Assembly: GCF_000814765.1 (NCBI RefSeq)
Contig: NZ_JWIC01000010.1
Location: 72,001 to 136,000, forward strand
DNA from: Pseudoalteromonas luteoviolacea
GTDB lineage: Bacteria; Pseudomonadota; Gammaproteobacteria; Enterobacterales; Alteromonadaceae
Length of the DNA stretch: 64,000 nt
Reading direction: 5' to 3'
The notes under the pieces were generated by a model. That model saw only the letters and a list, made by a program, of their open reading frames with translations, was not told where the DNA came from and did not search any database. Shown piece after piece: positions 8,852-18,182 of the stretch. The position numbers were made by a program, and so were the translations under genes. Every line of letters starts with the position of its first letter. Positions within the stretch are counted from its first letter, which is position 1.

Positions 8852-10450
8852 ATGCGTATCGAATACACACCTTGGCCAGCAGAGCTGGCTCAACAATACC
8901 GCGCCAAAGGTTATTGGCAAGATAAGCCGCTGACGAGTATTTTATCCGATCAGCTTCCAAACAATAGCCAGGGTATTGCCGTTGCAGATGGACAACGTCA
9001 ACTTAGCTATGCCCAATTAGATAGTTACAGTGATAACCTTGCTGGCTACCTTGCTAACCAAGGCTTAGTGGCGGGAGACACTGCGGTCGTGCAACTCCCC
9101 AATTGTCTGGAGTTTTATATCACTTACTTTGCGTTGATAAAACTTGGCGTTGCACCCGTTTGTGCACTGTTCAATCATCAGCGTACAGAATTACAAAGTT
9201 ATTGTGAGATCTTGCAGCCAAAGGTCATGATTGTCTCCTCTGCACATGCGTTATTTGGTGATGAGCAATTCACTCATGAATTATTTAATCGCTTTGCTTG
9301 TTTAAATAAAATCATCACAGATCACAGCAAAGGCAATAGTGAACTTAAGCAAGGTTATTTGCATAAGCATTCTTTCAAAGCCTCTGCTCTCAACCCTGAA
9401 GAGGTCGCCTTTTTTCAGCTATCTGGTGGCAGCACTGGCACACCAAAACTGATCCCGCGCACCCATAATGACTATCTGTACTCTGTCGTTGCGAGTAAAG
9501 AGATCTGTGAGCTGGATGGGGAGACACGCTATTTGTGCGCCCTACCTGCACCACATAACTTTCCACTGAGTTCACCAGGCGCTTTAGGCGTATTTATTGC
9601 CGGTGGCACCGTGATCTTAGCCAGTGATCCTAGCCCAGCTGTCTGTTTTGAGTTAATAGCACATTATGCCATCACGCACACAGCCTTAGTGCCGCCTGCA
9701 CTGCAGTTATGGTTACAGCATGCGCCAGCCAGTCAACACGATCTGAGTAGTCTAAAAGTGATCCAGGTCGGTGGCGCTAAACTCAGTCGCAGTGTGGCAG
9801 AGCAAGTCACCCCGATTTTAGGATGTCAGCTACAACAAGTCTTTGGCATGGCAGAAGGCCTCGTGAACTACACCCGTTATGATGATGATCTCGAGTTGAT
9901 CCTCACCACACAAGGGCGTCCAATCAGCGAACACGATGAAATCAAGATTGTTGACGAACACGGTAACAGCGTATCCCAAGGTGAGTCTGGACGGTTAATG
10001 ACACGCGGACCATACACCTTTAGGGGCTATTACAAATCCCCCATGCATAATGCCTCCGCCTTTGATGACGATGGGTTTTATAGCTCGGGCGATATTGTCA
10101 AGCAATTGCCTTCAGGTCACTTAGTTGTAGAAGGTCGAGATAAAGATCAAATCAACCGAGGCGGCGAAAAAATCGCTGCAGAAGAAGTCGAAAACCATTT
10201 ACTAGGCCACCAAAACATCCAACAAGTCGCCATTGTGTCTATGCCAGATGACACACTCGGTGAGAAAAGCTGTGCTTTTGTGGTGGCAGATCAAGACATC
10301 AAATTGACCACCCTTATTTTACGCAAGTATCTGCGCCAACTCGGCATTGCAGACTATAAAGTGCCAGATAAATTTAAATTCGTAACCCAACTACCGTTAA
10401 CAGCCGTAGGCAAAGTCGATAAAAAAGCCTTGCGTGCCACGTTCGAATAA
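8852..10450 (+). CDS. entE: 2,3-Dihydroxybenzoate-AMP ligase
   Basis: This stand-alone adenylation enzyme activates DHB as its AMP ester and loads the ArCP of the next gene product. Length is 532 residues. The phosphate loop is LSGGSTGTPKLIPRTHNDY near residue 190, a variant typical of aryl acid ligases; PAPHNFPLSSPGALG near residue 230 is the aryl-acid pocket region of EntE/VibE/DhbE. FGMAEGLVNYTR (about 332) and the C-terminal GRDKDQINRGGEKIAAEEVE hinge and catalytic Lys motif (TAVGKVDKKAL) are all present. It is tightly packed between the isochorismate synthase and isochorismatase genes. Confidence 0.93.
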   Translation: MRIEYTPWPAELAQQYRAKGYWQDKPLTSILSDQLPNNSQGIAVADGQRQLSYAQLDSYSDNLAGYLANQGLVAGDTAVVQLPNCLEFYITYFALIKLGVAPVCALFNHQRTELQSYCEILQPKVMIVSSAHALFGDEQFTHELFNRFACLNKIITDHSKGNSELKQGYLHKHSFKASALNPEEVAFFQLSGGSTGTPKLIPRTHNDYLYSVVASKEICELDGETRYLCALPAPHNFPLSSPGALGVFIAGGTVILASDPSPAVCFELIAHYAITHTALVPPALQLWLQHAPASQHDLSSLKVIQVGGAKLSRSVAEQVTPILGCQLQQVFGMAEGLVNYTRYDDDLELILTTQGRPISEHDEIKIVDEHGNSVSQGESGRLMTRGPYTFRGYYKSPMHNASAFDDDGFYSSGDIVKQLPSGHLVVEGRDKDQINRGGEKIAAEEVENHLLGHQNIQQVAIVSMPDDTLGEKSCAFVVADQDIKLTTLILRKYLRQLGIADYKVPDKFKFVTQLPLTAVGKVDKKALRATFE

Positions 10451-10461
10451 CAGAGAAAACC

Positions 10462-11328
10462 ATGAGCATTCCAAAGTTAAATCACTATCCGTTACCACGC
10501 GATGCAGAGTTGCCTGAAAACCGTGTAAATTGGGACATAGATCCCAATCGCGCCGCGTTGTTGATCCATGATGTACAACATTATTTTGTCGGGTTTTATG
10601 GGGATGACAATCCACTGATCGACACCATGATCCAAAATATTCAAGCGCTCAAAGCACACTGCTACGAACACAATATTCCGGTGTACTATACCGCTCAGCC
10701 AATCAAACAAGGCAAACACGAACGCGGCCTATTATCGGATATGTGGGGACCCGGTTTACAGGATCCGGCACAGCAACCGATCGTCGACGCACTGGCGCCA
10801 ACAGAAAAAGATGTGGTGCTCACTAAATGGCGTTACAGTGCATTTCAAAAGTGCGACTTTGAGCAACAACTGCGTGACAAGCAGCGCGATCAGCTACTCA
10901 TTGTTGGGATCTACGGCCATATTGGCGTCATGACCACAGCTGTAGATGCGTTTATGCGCGATATAGAGCCATTCTTAGTTGCCGATGCCATCGCTGATTT
11001 CACTAGAGAAGAGCATATGATGGCACTGAACTTTGTCGCGAAGCGCTGCGGTAAAGTAGTCTCCATGTCAGAGATCCTCGGCACTCAGACTCAAGATCTG
11101 ACTTCGTTAGACGGGTTAAAAGCCCATATTTTAACCCTGATCGACTGCGAAGAAGATGAGTTCGATGAGCATGAGAGTCTGATCGACTATGGCTTAGACT
11201 CAGTGCAGGTAATGAACCTCATCTCGTTGTGGCAACAACAGGGCATTGAAACCAACTTTATTGAACTGGCACAGATCCCAACGCTGGCCGCTTGGATAGA
11301 ACTACTTGAAGAGCGTAAGGAAGACTAA
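10462..11328 (+). CDS. entB: Bifunctional isochorismatase / aryl carrier protein
   Basis: The N-terminal domain (about residues 1-205) hydrolyses isochorismate to 2,3-dihydro-2,3-dihydroxybenzoate. The C-terminal domain (about 215-285) is the aryl carrier protein that holds DHB on a phosphopantetheine arm. The isochorismatase shows LLIHDVQHYF (catalytic Asp), KWRYSAF (catalytic Lys) and GIYGHIGVMTTAVDAFMRD. The ArCP has DYGLDSVQ near residue 243 with the attachment Ser. Length 288 is normal for EntB/VibB. Its stop overlaps the start of the following condensation gene (TAATG), so ArCP and condensation enzyme are made in step. Confidence 0.94.
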   Translation: MSIPKLNHYPLPRDAELPENRVNWDIDPNRAALLIHDVQHYFVGFYGDDNPLIDTMIQNIQALKAHCYEHNIPVYYTAQPIKQGKHERGLLSDMWGPGLQDPAQQPIVDALAPTEKDVVLTKWRYSAFQKCDFEQQLRDKQRDQLLIVGIYGHIGVMTTAVDAFMRDIEPFLVADAIADFTREEHMMALNFVAKRCGKVVSMSEILGTQTQDLTSLDGLKAHILTLIDCEEDEFDEHESLIDYGLDSVQVMNLISLWQQQGIETNFIELAQIPTLAAWIELLEERKED

Positions 11329-12650
11329 TGACGCATCCGCTTCCACTGACTGATTCGCAGCACGCCATGTGGTTGCTGCATACCATCAGTGGTCGAGGTG
11401 AGCTTTTTAATGTTGCCGAATGTTTAGAGTTTAAAGGTAAGATCTCGGCAAGTTGGCTACAACAGGCATTGCAACATGTTTGGCAAGCAAGCGATATGCT
11501 TGCTTGTCGCTTTATCAGCGATGACAGTTATACGCCAAAGCTTCACCACGACAACACACCTCCGCACATCATCTGCCAAGACATTGCACAAGACCCAGAA
11601 GATGTGCTCTCTTTTGCTCAGCAATTTGCCAAACCGCATTTAGCAAAGCCATTTGACCTTGCAAAAGACGCCTTGATGACGTTATTTTTGCTGCGCGGCC
11701 CGCAGCAAGATTACCTGGTGATCGTAGCCCATCACCTGCTACTAGACGGCTATGGTTTTGGCTTATTCTCACAATCACTGAACCGCTGCTACAATGCCTT
11801 GAGTAAAGGCAAGCCACTGCCCAAATTGCGCTTTACAGAGCAACAAGAGCTGCTCGAATTACAGCAAAGTGATGGCTATCAAACCCAGCAAAATCAAGCG
11901 CGAGACACCCTTAATCAGTGGCTCGATAAAATAGCAAATGTCTACTCTTATAGCACTCAAAAAGCAGATGTTTCGGAACCAAACCATCGCCTGACAAGCA
12001 CGTTTTCACAATCCGTCTGGCATACTATCCAATCTGCGGCACAGGTGACCAAAACGACCAGCAGTGAAATACTGCTTGCAGCCATCGCAGCAACCTTGGT
12101 TGAGCAACATCAGCAAAATCAAGTGACGCTGGGGCTGGTGATGATGAACCGCCAAGCCATTGTGGAGTTAAGTAGTCCATGTGTGCAAAGCAATGTTTTA
12201 CCTTTACCACTAGAGCTGAATGAGCAAGACGATTTAAGCGCAGTAGCACATCAAATTAATCAGCAGATCAAAGCATTGAAAAAAGTGCAAAGCTATCGTG
12301 TTGAATCACTCAAGCGGGATCGTCAGAAACAAGGGAAGTCTCTCAGTATTATTGGTCCCACAATTAATTTACTGCCATTTGCCAGCACCCCTAAATATGC
12401 TGGTGTAGAAACGAGCAGTCACATATTAAGTGCAGGCACCACGGACGACATTATGTTGCAGATCCATTTACTGGGCGATACACCCGCAACGGTAGATTTT
12501 GACAGTAACATTGCGCGTTACGACAGCGACTCTGTCAAAAACATCCAAAGCCGCATATTTACTGCTGCACACCTGTGGGCGACTCAACCAAAACTATCAC
12601 TCAAATCCCTATGCAAGCAGCTTAGTCAGGGTAACTTAGAGGTCTCATAG
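11328..12650 (+). CDS. Free-standing condensation enzyme, VibH-like
   Basis: The 440-residue protein is a single NRPS condensation domain with no A or T domain. The catalytic HHLLLDG is near residue 135. LTDSQHAMWLLH (about 7) is the C1-type motif. Both sides are DHB genes, and its start overlaps the EntB-like stop. In vibriobactin synthesis the free-standing VibH joins DHB from the carrier VibB to an amine of norspermidine. By analogy this protein probably moves DHB from the EntB-like carrier to an amine of the peptide. Because the assembly line itself starts with a fatty acyl ligase, the likeliest acceptor is the side-chain amine of the Lys-derived residue; that acceptor is inference. Confidence 0.82.
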   Translation: MTHPLPLTDSQHAMWLLHTISGRGELFNVAECLEFKGKISASWLQQALQHVWQASDMLACRFISDDSYTPKLHHDNTPPHIICQDIAQDPEDVLSFAQQFAKPHLAKPFDLAKDALMTLFLLRGPQQDYLVIVAHHLLLDGYGFGLFSQSLNRCYNALSKGKPLPKLRFTEQQELLELQQSDGYQTQQNQARDTLNQWLDKIANVYSYSTQKADVSEPNHRLTSTFSQSVWHTIQSAAQVTKTTSSEILLAAIAATLVEQHQQNQVTLGLVMMNRQAIVELSSPCVQSNVLPLPLELNEQDDLSAVAHQINQQIKALKKVQSYRVESLKRDRQKQGKSLSIIGPTINLLPFASTPKYAGVETSSHILSAGTTDDIMLQIHLLGDTPATVDFDSNIARYDSDSVKNIQSRIFTAAHLWATQPKLSLKSLCKQLSQGNLEVS

Positions 12651-13415
12651 ATGGATTTTCAACATGCACTCACTTCAGAATACGACCAGCAGATTGTGTG
12701 GGTGACAGGCGTTGGACAAGGTATTGGTCTGGCTGTCGCCAAGCAGTTTGCCACACTAGGTGCCAAAGTCATTGGCTTTGACCGCCAATTTAGCGATACC
12801 AGCATGCTGTATAAGCAAGTTCAATGTGACCTGTCAGCACCTGAGCAACTCACTCAAACACTGGATGAGCTGATTCAGCATGGTTTAGCGCCCTATAATC
12901 TGGTGTATGTTGCTGGAGTGCTAGAAATGGGCGGGCTTGACGAGCTTACTCTGGCACAGTGGCAACATTGCCAAAACGTCAATGCAGCAAGCCTATTCGT
13001 GTTTATTCAACAGTGTGCCAAGCACTTTAAACAAACACGTCAGGGCAGCATTGTCACCATCGGCTCCAACGCTGCAAACACACCCAGGCAGCACATGGGC
13101 GCTTATTGCGCGTCTAAAGCCGCAGCCACGCAACTGACGCTCACTGCTGGTATTGAACTGGCAAACTTTGGGATCCGCTGCAATGTCATCGCACCGGGTT
13201 CCACACTGACACCGATGCAAACGGGTATGTGGCAAGATGAGCATGGTGCACAACGCGTCATTGACGGCTTTGCCGATCAATATAAGCTGGGTATTCCACT
13301 GCAAAAAATCGCGACACCTGAAGAAATTGCCAACACCGCAGTTTTCATCGCGTCGAACTTATCTTCGCACACCACAATGCAAGTGCTTACCATTGATGGT
13401 GGCGCCACGTTTTGA
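12651..13415 (+). CDS. entA: 2,3-Dihydro-2,3-dihydroxybenzoate dehydrogenase
   Basis: This short-chain dehydrogenase oxidises the EntB product to 2,3-dihydroxybenzoate with NAD+. The 254 residues show TGVGQGIG near residue 20 (cofactor Rossmann motif), YVAGVLEMG near 84 (NAG-like segment), the catalytic Ser in TIGSNAA near 142 and the Tyr-x-x-x-Lys in YCASK near 152. It is the last gene of the DHB operon; its ATG follows the condensation gene stop directly. An intrinsic terminator lies 10 bases downstream. Confidence 0.93.
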   Translation: MDFQHALTSEYDQQIVWVTGVGQGIGLAVAKQFATLGAKVIGFDRQFSDTSMLYKQVQCDLSAPEQLTQTLDELIQHGLAPYNLVYVAGVLEMGGLDELTLAQWQHCQNVNAASLFVFIQQCAKHFKQTRQGSIVTIGSNAANTPRQHMGAYCASKAAATQLTLTAGIELANFGIRCNVIAPGSTLTPMQTGMWQDEHGAQRVIDGFADQYKLGIPLQKIATPEEIANTAVFIASNLSSHTTMQVLTIDGGATF

Positions 13416-13424
13416 CCACACACC

Positions 13425-13456
13425 AAAGCCACCTATCCTTAGCGGGTGGCTTTTTT
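13425..13456 (+). terminator. Terminator of the DHB operon
   Basis: A stem AAAGCCACC / GGTGGCTTT followed by TTT lies just after the dehydrogenase stop. Confidence 0.85.
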
Positions 13457-13532
13457 CTCAATTTATCGTGACGCATTGATTTCACTATGTGTGTGCGACC
13501 CACACACTGTCGAACAAGCCTCATTTCCTCAC

Positions 13533-13561
13533 AAAAAAGCCCCACATCAATCAGTGAGGCT
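13533..13561 (-). terminator. Terminator of the TonB receptor gene
   Basis: On the minus strand AGCCTCAC pairs with GTGGGGCT (one G-T pair) around an 8-base loop, followed by a run of T. It lies about 50 bases past the receptor stop. Confidence 0.7.
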
Positions 13562-13613
13562 TGGTGCTGCGAATATACACATCGAAGTGCCCGAAGACAC
13601 TTCATATCGCGTA

Positions 13614-15701
13614 TTAGAACGTATAAGTCACTTGCGCAGAGAAGTTGCGAGGGTCGCCAGGGCGAACTGAAATAAAGGCAATTTTCGCATCATACTCTTT
13701 ATCAAACAGGTTATGAATATTGAATTTTGCACTCAATGATTCATTGAACTCATAATAAGCAGAGAAACCAGCCAGAACGTGCGAATCGACTGGTACATAC
13801 TCATATGGACCTAAACCAATAAAGCCTTCACGCTCACCAGCATAATTGATGTAGCCACCGACTCTCAGTTTATCAAACTCATAGAAAGTACTAAAACTTG
13901 CAATTCTGTCAGGTACAACTCGAGATACACGACCTGCCAACTCATTTGGATTCGTTACATCTGTGTCAGAGAATGATAGTGATGCGAACCACTGATCAGT
14001 GAAGTAACCCGATACTTCAACTTCATAACCTTCAGACTCAATACCACTTTGGCCAATATAATACACATTGCCATCAGAGTGTTTTCCAGCAACGACGCCA
14101 TAGTTTTCTTGAGTGATATTGAAGTAAGCTACATCTAAGCTCAACGTGTTATCAGTATTAGAGTATCTAAAACCAACTTCTTGGTTCTCACCTCTGAGCG
14201 GATCTAACAAGGCACCTGCTTTATTATACTGCTGAGGCTGATCAAAAATATCGGTATAGCTTGCGTAAACAACCGCTTGCTCGTTTATCTTGTATACACC
14301 GCCATAGTATAGGCTTGTATCAGAGAACGTTTCATCGGTAACGGTACCGTTGTTTAAGCTATATGAATCGATATCTTTACGATTTGCACCCAATAGCACA
14401 TTAAAGTTATCTAATAACTGAAGGTTAAGCGCAACGCGTGCACTTTGAGAGCCTATTTCAGCGCTACGTAGTTGTGGCTGTGCATAATTATACTCAGGCT
14501 TTGCCGGCTTTGGTTCTGGCGACTCATTTCTGTGCTCAGCCCCTAAATTACCCGTCACTCTTGAAAGCGGTCTAAACGTATAAGCCAATTCTTCAAAATT
14601 GGTATCCGCTAAAGTGAAGTTCACAGTATGCGTTTGACCAAACAAATCAAACTGACCATTCACACCAATTTCTGCACGATCTGTTTCAAAATCAGAATCT
14701 GTTTCGTACGTAAATAGTGCGTAATCACCTGTCGGAGCTGGGTGCCAATCAAGACCGGCAAACACTTTCTCTTCATCAAGTGTTGAATGGTGAAGTTTCG
14801 CCACTACCGACCAATCGTCATTGATTTCATATCGCAATTCACCAGTTAGGTTCTCTTGCGTTGAGTCTTGAGTGCCCCAATCAGGATAGATATTGGCTTC
14901 GATGCCGATTTGAATAGGGTCGCCATTAGCAAATTGCAGTGGTAGGCCATCTGATTTTGCACTTTGGCCATCGTCTTGGTAACTTGCAAAAACAGACACT
15001 TGCAGTGCATCAGTGATGTCTGCACTTAATGTTGTATAAAATGTCTTACGATCGGCATTGTAGCGTTCAACAAATGAGTCCGTATCTTCTATAGCAACAA
15101 CCGCACGGGCACGCACTGAACCGCTATCGGTCAAAGTCGTATTGAAATCGGCTTCACCGCGCATCTTGTTCCACGAGCCATACTCTGCTGTGACATAACC
15201 ACCCGTACCATTGTATGCACGCTTTTGAACTAGGTTAACCGTACCAGAAGGCTGGCCAACTTCTTGAAGCATACCCGTAGAGCCACGGATCACTTCTACC
15301 GTTTCAAAAATGCTAGTATCTAAAAGAGTGGCTTGCAGTGGACGAGCTGCCGTGCCCATACCATCAATCAAGAAACGGTTCATCTCGAAACCACGAGCGA
15401 AAACAAAGCGCTCGCGACTATCTAATGATGTTTCTGAGTATACACCGGCACTGTGCGTAAGAGCGTCACCAATGGAGTTAATATCATGAAAATCCATGAA
15501 CTCACGGTCAATCACAGAGATTGATTGCGGCGTATCGCCGATTGCAAGTGGCAGTCCCGTTGCCCCTACATCGCGGTGGTGTTTACCAACCACCTCAATT
15601 CGTTCCATATCTAATTTAGCATCGTCTGCTAATACTACTGAAGAACTACTTGCTAGTAGTCCAATACACACCGCTTTTGCAATCATAGAATATTGCTTCA
15701 T
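13614..15701 (-). CDS. TonB-dependent ferric-siderophore receptor
   Basis: The 695-residue outer membrane protein has a signal peptide ending VLADD (about 1-26), then MERIEVVG, which serves as a TonB-box-like start of the plug. The plug carries DTPQSISVIDREFM, FARGFEMNRFLIDGMG and VEVIRGSTGML...GQPSGTVNLVQKR, as in FpvA/FhuE/FoxA-type siderophore receptors. The barrel ends in the terminal Phe motif (AQVTYTF). There is no N-terminal signalling (STN) domain, so it is a transporter only and does not itself signal to the sigma factor. The position in the cluster makes it the likely receptor for the ferric form of the local siderophore. Upstream lie a PvdS-like box and a possible Fur box. Confidence 0.9.
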   Translation of the reverse strand: MKQYSMIAKAVCIGLLASSSSVVLADDAKLDMERIEVVGKHHRDVGATGLPLAIGDTPQSISVIDREFMDFHDINSIGDALTHSAGVYSETSLDSRERFVFARGFEMNRFLIDGMGTAARPLQATLLDTSIFETVEVIRGSTGMLQEVGQPSGTVNLVQKRAYNGTGGYVTAEYGSWNKMRGEADFNTTLTDSGSVRARAVVAIEDTDSFVERYNADRKTFYTTLSADITDALQVSVFASYQDDGQSAKSDGLPLQFANGDPIQIGIEANIYPDWGTQDSTQENLTGELRYEINDDWSVVAKLHHSTLDEEKVFAGLDWHPAPTGDYALFTYETDSDFETDRAEIGVNGQFDLFGQTHTVNFTLADTNFEELAYTFRPLSRVTGNLGAEHRNESPEPKPAKPEYNYAQPQLRSAEIGSQSARVALNLQLLDNFNVLLGANRKDIDSYSLNNGTVTDETFSDTSLYYGGVYKINEQAVVYASYTDIFDQPQQYNKAGALLDPLRGENQEVGFRYSNTDNTLSLDVAYFNITQENYGVVAGKHSDGNVYYIGQSGIESEGYEVEVSGYFTDQWFASLSFSDTDVTNPNELAGRVSRVVPDRIASFSTFYEFDKLRVGGYINYAGEREGFIGLGPYEYVPVDSHVLAGFSAYYEFNESLSAKFNIHNLFDKEYDAKIAFISVRPGDPRNFSAQVTYTF

Positions 15702-15726
15702 ACGCCGTTTGACTCCCTTATCCTAG

Positions 15727-15749
15727 TCGAGATAAAAAATGCTGATTTA
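15727..15749 (-). promoter_or_regulatory. PvdS-like promoter box before the receptor
   Basis: The minus strand reads TAAAT-N15-CGA, with ATCTCGAC at the -10 position. The same TTTTTTATCTCGAC string precedes the 4054-residue NRPS gene at 43259. The spacing is one base short and CGA replaces CGT, so this is a looser match. Confidence 0.45.
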
Positions 15750-15805
15750 CTCAAGGGCAGACGAAGCAATACATTAAAAATTTAGCGACTTGACGTCATT
15801 TAGAG

Positions 15806-15823
15806 TGATAAAAATACCTATCA
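15806..15823 (-). promoter_or_regulatory. Possible Fur box upstream of the receptor
   Basis: An inverted pair TGATA ... TATCA with 8 AT-rich bases between resembles the Fur box core. The centre does not match well. Confidence 0.35.
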
Positions 15824-15904
15824 TTCAATAAGTGCATAAATATCAATTATTTATACACGAAAAATATTTATGATTATATTCATATAGTTGATATATTTAA
15901 GAAT

Positions 15905-16177
15905 TTAACGAAAAACATTTATGCCAAATAACAAAATAAACAACCCGACCATAGGCATTAAATACTTGGCAGCAAGTATACAAAGCGCACGATAATTGAC
16001 CTGCATTGAAAAGTGAAACGCCACCCCAGCTATCACGACAATGCTCATCAGCTCTGTGACTGTGATCACGGTATGAAAGTCTAAACCAAATAAATCTAAG
16101 CTCAGCCATATTCCACCACGTACCAACACCCAACCAACCAACAGCCCAAGTATGACCCCAACATTTAATACGCGCAT
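15905..16177 (-). CDS. Small integral membrane protein
   Basis: The 90-residue protein is almost wholly hydrophobic, with three likely helices (about 5-30, 38-55, 65-88). Its ATG overlaps the stop of the preceding gene by one base (TAATG). It forms a leftward set with 16177-16485 and the PepSY protein 16469-18001, downstream of a PvdS-type box. Such short membrane proteins commonly sit beside PepSY reductase-like genes in iron loci, so an accessory role in iron release or uptake is inferred. I cannot name the family. A second frame over the same bases is rejected. Confidence 0.7.
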   Translation of the reverse strand: MRVLNVGVILGLLVGWVLVRGGIWLSLDLFGLDFHTVITVTELMSIVVIAGVAFHFSMQVNYRALCILAAKYLMPMVGLFILLFGINVFR

Positions 16178-16485
16178 TACAATACCCCACCAAGTGCCGC
16201 TAAGACGAGCAACATCAATATCGGCGATGTACCGCGGTGGTGACCCATCATCACCACCAAAGGTAAGCCGATACTCAGCGCAAAAAACACCAAAAATAAT
16301 GCGGCAATGAGGCCAAGCTGAAAATAATAAAAGACACTCAGCACCATGACACTCACCATTAACATGCGCGATGGCGTCACATAGTCAAACAATCTCGCAA
16401 CCCCAGATATTTTGGCGTATGGCCAATATTTTGAGTGGGCAAATAGCGCTAACCCTAACAACACAAAGCTAAACAAGGCGATCAT
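16177..16485 (-). CDS. Small integral membrane protein
   Basis: This is a 102-residue protein with three or four hydrophobic helices and one HHR segment near residue 83. I chose the ATG at 16485 because TTGGAG lies 7 bases before it; a TTG at 16503 is in frame. It overlaps the end of the PepSY gene by 17 bases and is itself overlapped by the next membrane gene, so the three are co-translated. Family not recognised. Confidence 0.68.
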   Translation of the reverse strand: MIALFSFVLLGLALFAHSKYWPYAKISGVARLFDYVTPSRMLMVSVMVLSVFYYFQLGLIAALFLVFFALSIGLPLVVMMGHHRGTSPILMLLVLAALGGVL

Positions 16486-18001
16486 TGACAGGCTCCAAAT
16501 CAATTGTGCGTTTCTTAACCTTGTCTGTGACTCTCACCACAACCGTAGCCAAACCAAAACTCAAACCTGAAAGCGCGATAAAGGCGATATTCGCGGTCAG
16601 CATATCTTTGGCAACAAAACTGTAGATGTTGTGACCCAGTAGCAACCGAATTATATCGATGCAAGGTAAGATCAAAAACAGTACCCCAGACCCTTGTAAT
16701 ATCGCATGAGCAGAGTCTTTTGCCTGCTTGAAGTAACACGTTAATGCACCACAACCGAGTAAACTTATCACCACGATCAACTGATTTGTCAGCACGGTTA
16801 ATGGCTCGCCTTGGCTAAATAATCGAGTACACACCAACAGCAATGCAATTGCAAATAATGCGCCGCAGGTGCCCGCTTCTAAACATGCGCGCTGCAAGCG
16901 AAATAAGACTTGCCCCGCCCGTTTAGGCTCTCTAATCGCTAACCAATACAAATTACCAATTAACATCGCTGCAATCGCCATCAGAGCTAAAATAAAGTAC
17001 AGAAGATGGGAAGACTTGCCGAGTAAGTGACCTTCGTGCAGCTGGATCATGATGTTATAGACGTCATTGACTGGTGTTCGCTGTGGCTCATACAGCAAGT
17101 TGCCGTGCACATCATAAAAAGCGGTGACAAACTCAAAACTGCGATCAGACTCGCCACTGACACGTAAGCGGATCCAAGGCCCTGGATAAATATCAAAGCG
17201 TGCAATCCGCATATCGGGGTATGCCTGTTGATAATCAGTGATCACTTGATTAATGCGCGCTGCGCTAAGCTTAGCGTCCATGTCATAGTTGTCCGGTTTA
17301 TGAGGAAATCCCAGTTCATCCCAGTAACTTTCGCCACTTTTTTCAGCATACTTATGATACATCGGCGCATTTATTTCATAACCGACATTAAAGTAAGCGC
17401 TGCTCCAACCATACATCAACATAAACAGCAGTACACCCAATCCCAACAACACATGACTGTCTTTGAATACATCACGCGATTTACCTTTCGCGCGGTATTG
17501 ATGGAATTTTTTCACCAAGTCACGCCAGCGGATCCAAATGCCACTGATGGTCACCATAATCAAGAAAATACAGGCTAACGCGATGATATCCGTGCCAATA
17601 TGTGTCATGAAATTGATATGCCAAAAGTACAAAAAATCAGCAGCTGCTTGCTGCTGCGCAGCATCTTGACCAAACAATTGTTGCGTTTGGTTGTTATAAA
17701 GCAAGCGGTCATCATGACCGACGTAAATTTGAAATAAGTGATGGTGTTGAGGGTCGGTTGTTAAAGTAATGCGCTGCTGCGCAAAATGAGGGATTTGTGC
17801 CACCATGTCAGTCACTGCGCTTTGCCACGACATATCACGCTCAACATGTTGATCTTGATGCCATGCAAATTGCCAGTTTAGCAATTGCCCGCGAAAAAAA
17901 AGTAAACTGCCACAAACAAACACAATAGTGAGAATACAGGCGCTGATTGCCCCTAAAACGGAATGCTGTTTGGTTAGCCGGGTTAGCGTTTTTTTATCCA
18001 T
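16469..18001 (-). CDS. PepSY-associated membrane protein, PiuB/ferric-reductase-like
   Basis: The 510-residue inner membrane protein has a first helix at about residues 15-38, a large periplasmic loop, then helices near 140-160, 185-205 and 330-350, and three or four more to the C-terminus. WHINFMTHIGTD, DSHVLLGLGVLLF and QLHEGHLLG carry the His pattern of the PepSY_TM family, whose siderophore-linked members are thought to reduce periplasmic ferric siderophores. RIARFDIYPGPWIRLRV is a PepSY-like strand pattern. The ribosome site AGGAGGGAG is very strong. An exact PvdS-type box lies 76 bases upstream. Role in iron release is inferred from family and location. Confidence 0.82.
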   Translation of the reverse strand: MDKKTLTRLTKQHSVLGAISACILTIVFVCGSLLFFRGQLLNWQFAWHQDQHVERDMSWQSAVTDMVAQIPHFAQQRITLTTDPQHHHLFQIYVGHDDRLLYNNQTQQLFGQDAAQQQAAADFLYFWHINFMTHIGTDIIALACIFLIMVTISGIWIRWRDLVKKFHQYRAKGKSRDVFKDSHVLLGLGVLLFMLMYGWSSAYFNVGYEINAPMYHKYAEKSGESYWDELGFPHKPDNYDMDAKLSAARINQVITDYQQAYPDMRIARFDIYPGPWIRLRVSGESDRSFEFVTAFYDVHGNLLYEPQRTPVNDVYNIMIQLHEGHLLGKSSHLLYFILALMAIAAMLIGNLYWLAIREPKRAGQVLFRLQRACLEAGTCGALFAIALLLVCTRLFSQGEPLTVLTNQLIVVISLLGCGALTCYFKQAKDSAHAILQGSGVLFLILPCIDIIRLLLGHNIYSFVAKDMLTANIAFIALSGLSFGLATVVVRVTDKVKKRTIDLEPVNDRLV

Positions 18002-18076
18002 AAACTCCCTCCTGTTTATTTCAGGCTGTCCATTTAAAGTCAGTTTTTGACAGCCAAAACCACACCATTTGGCAGG

Positions 18077-18100
18077 ACGAGAAGCCTTGCTAAAAATTTA
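18077..18100 (-). promoter_or_regulatory. PvdS-type promoter box before the PepSY operon
   Basis: The minus strand reads an exact TAAAT-N16-CGT with CTTCTCGTCCTG at the -10 side, 76 bases before the ATG at 18001. Confidence 0.65.
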
Positions 18101-18125
18101 GAAAAATAAGATAAAAAACAAGAAA

Positions 18126-18152
18126 AGGGGCGTTTGTTACCCAAACGCCCCT
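18126..18152 (-). terminator. Terminator of the last NRPS transcription unit
   Basis: An 11-base perfect stem (AGGGGCGTTTG / CAAACGCCCCT) with a 5-base loop is followed on the minus strand by TTTTCTTG. It lies about 30 bases after the NRPS-TE stop and just upstream of the PepSY promoter box. Confidence 0.85.
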
Positions 18153-18182
18153 ATAAATCAGCCTATTTGTAAGTGACTAGCG

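Noticed and set aside
15897..16193. 98-codon leftward ORF in another frame
   Set aside because: Overlaps the small membrane gene 15905-16177, whose frame has clean hydrophobic helices and a coupled start.
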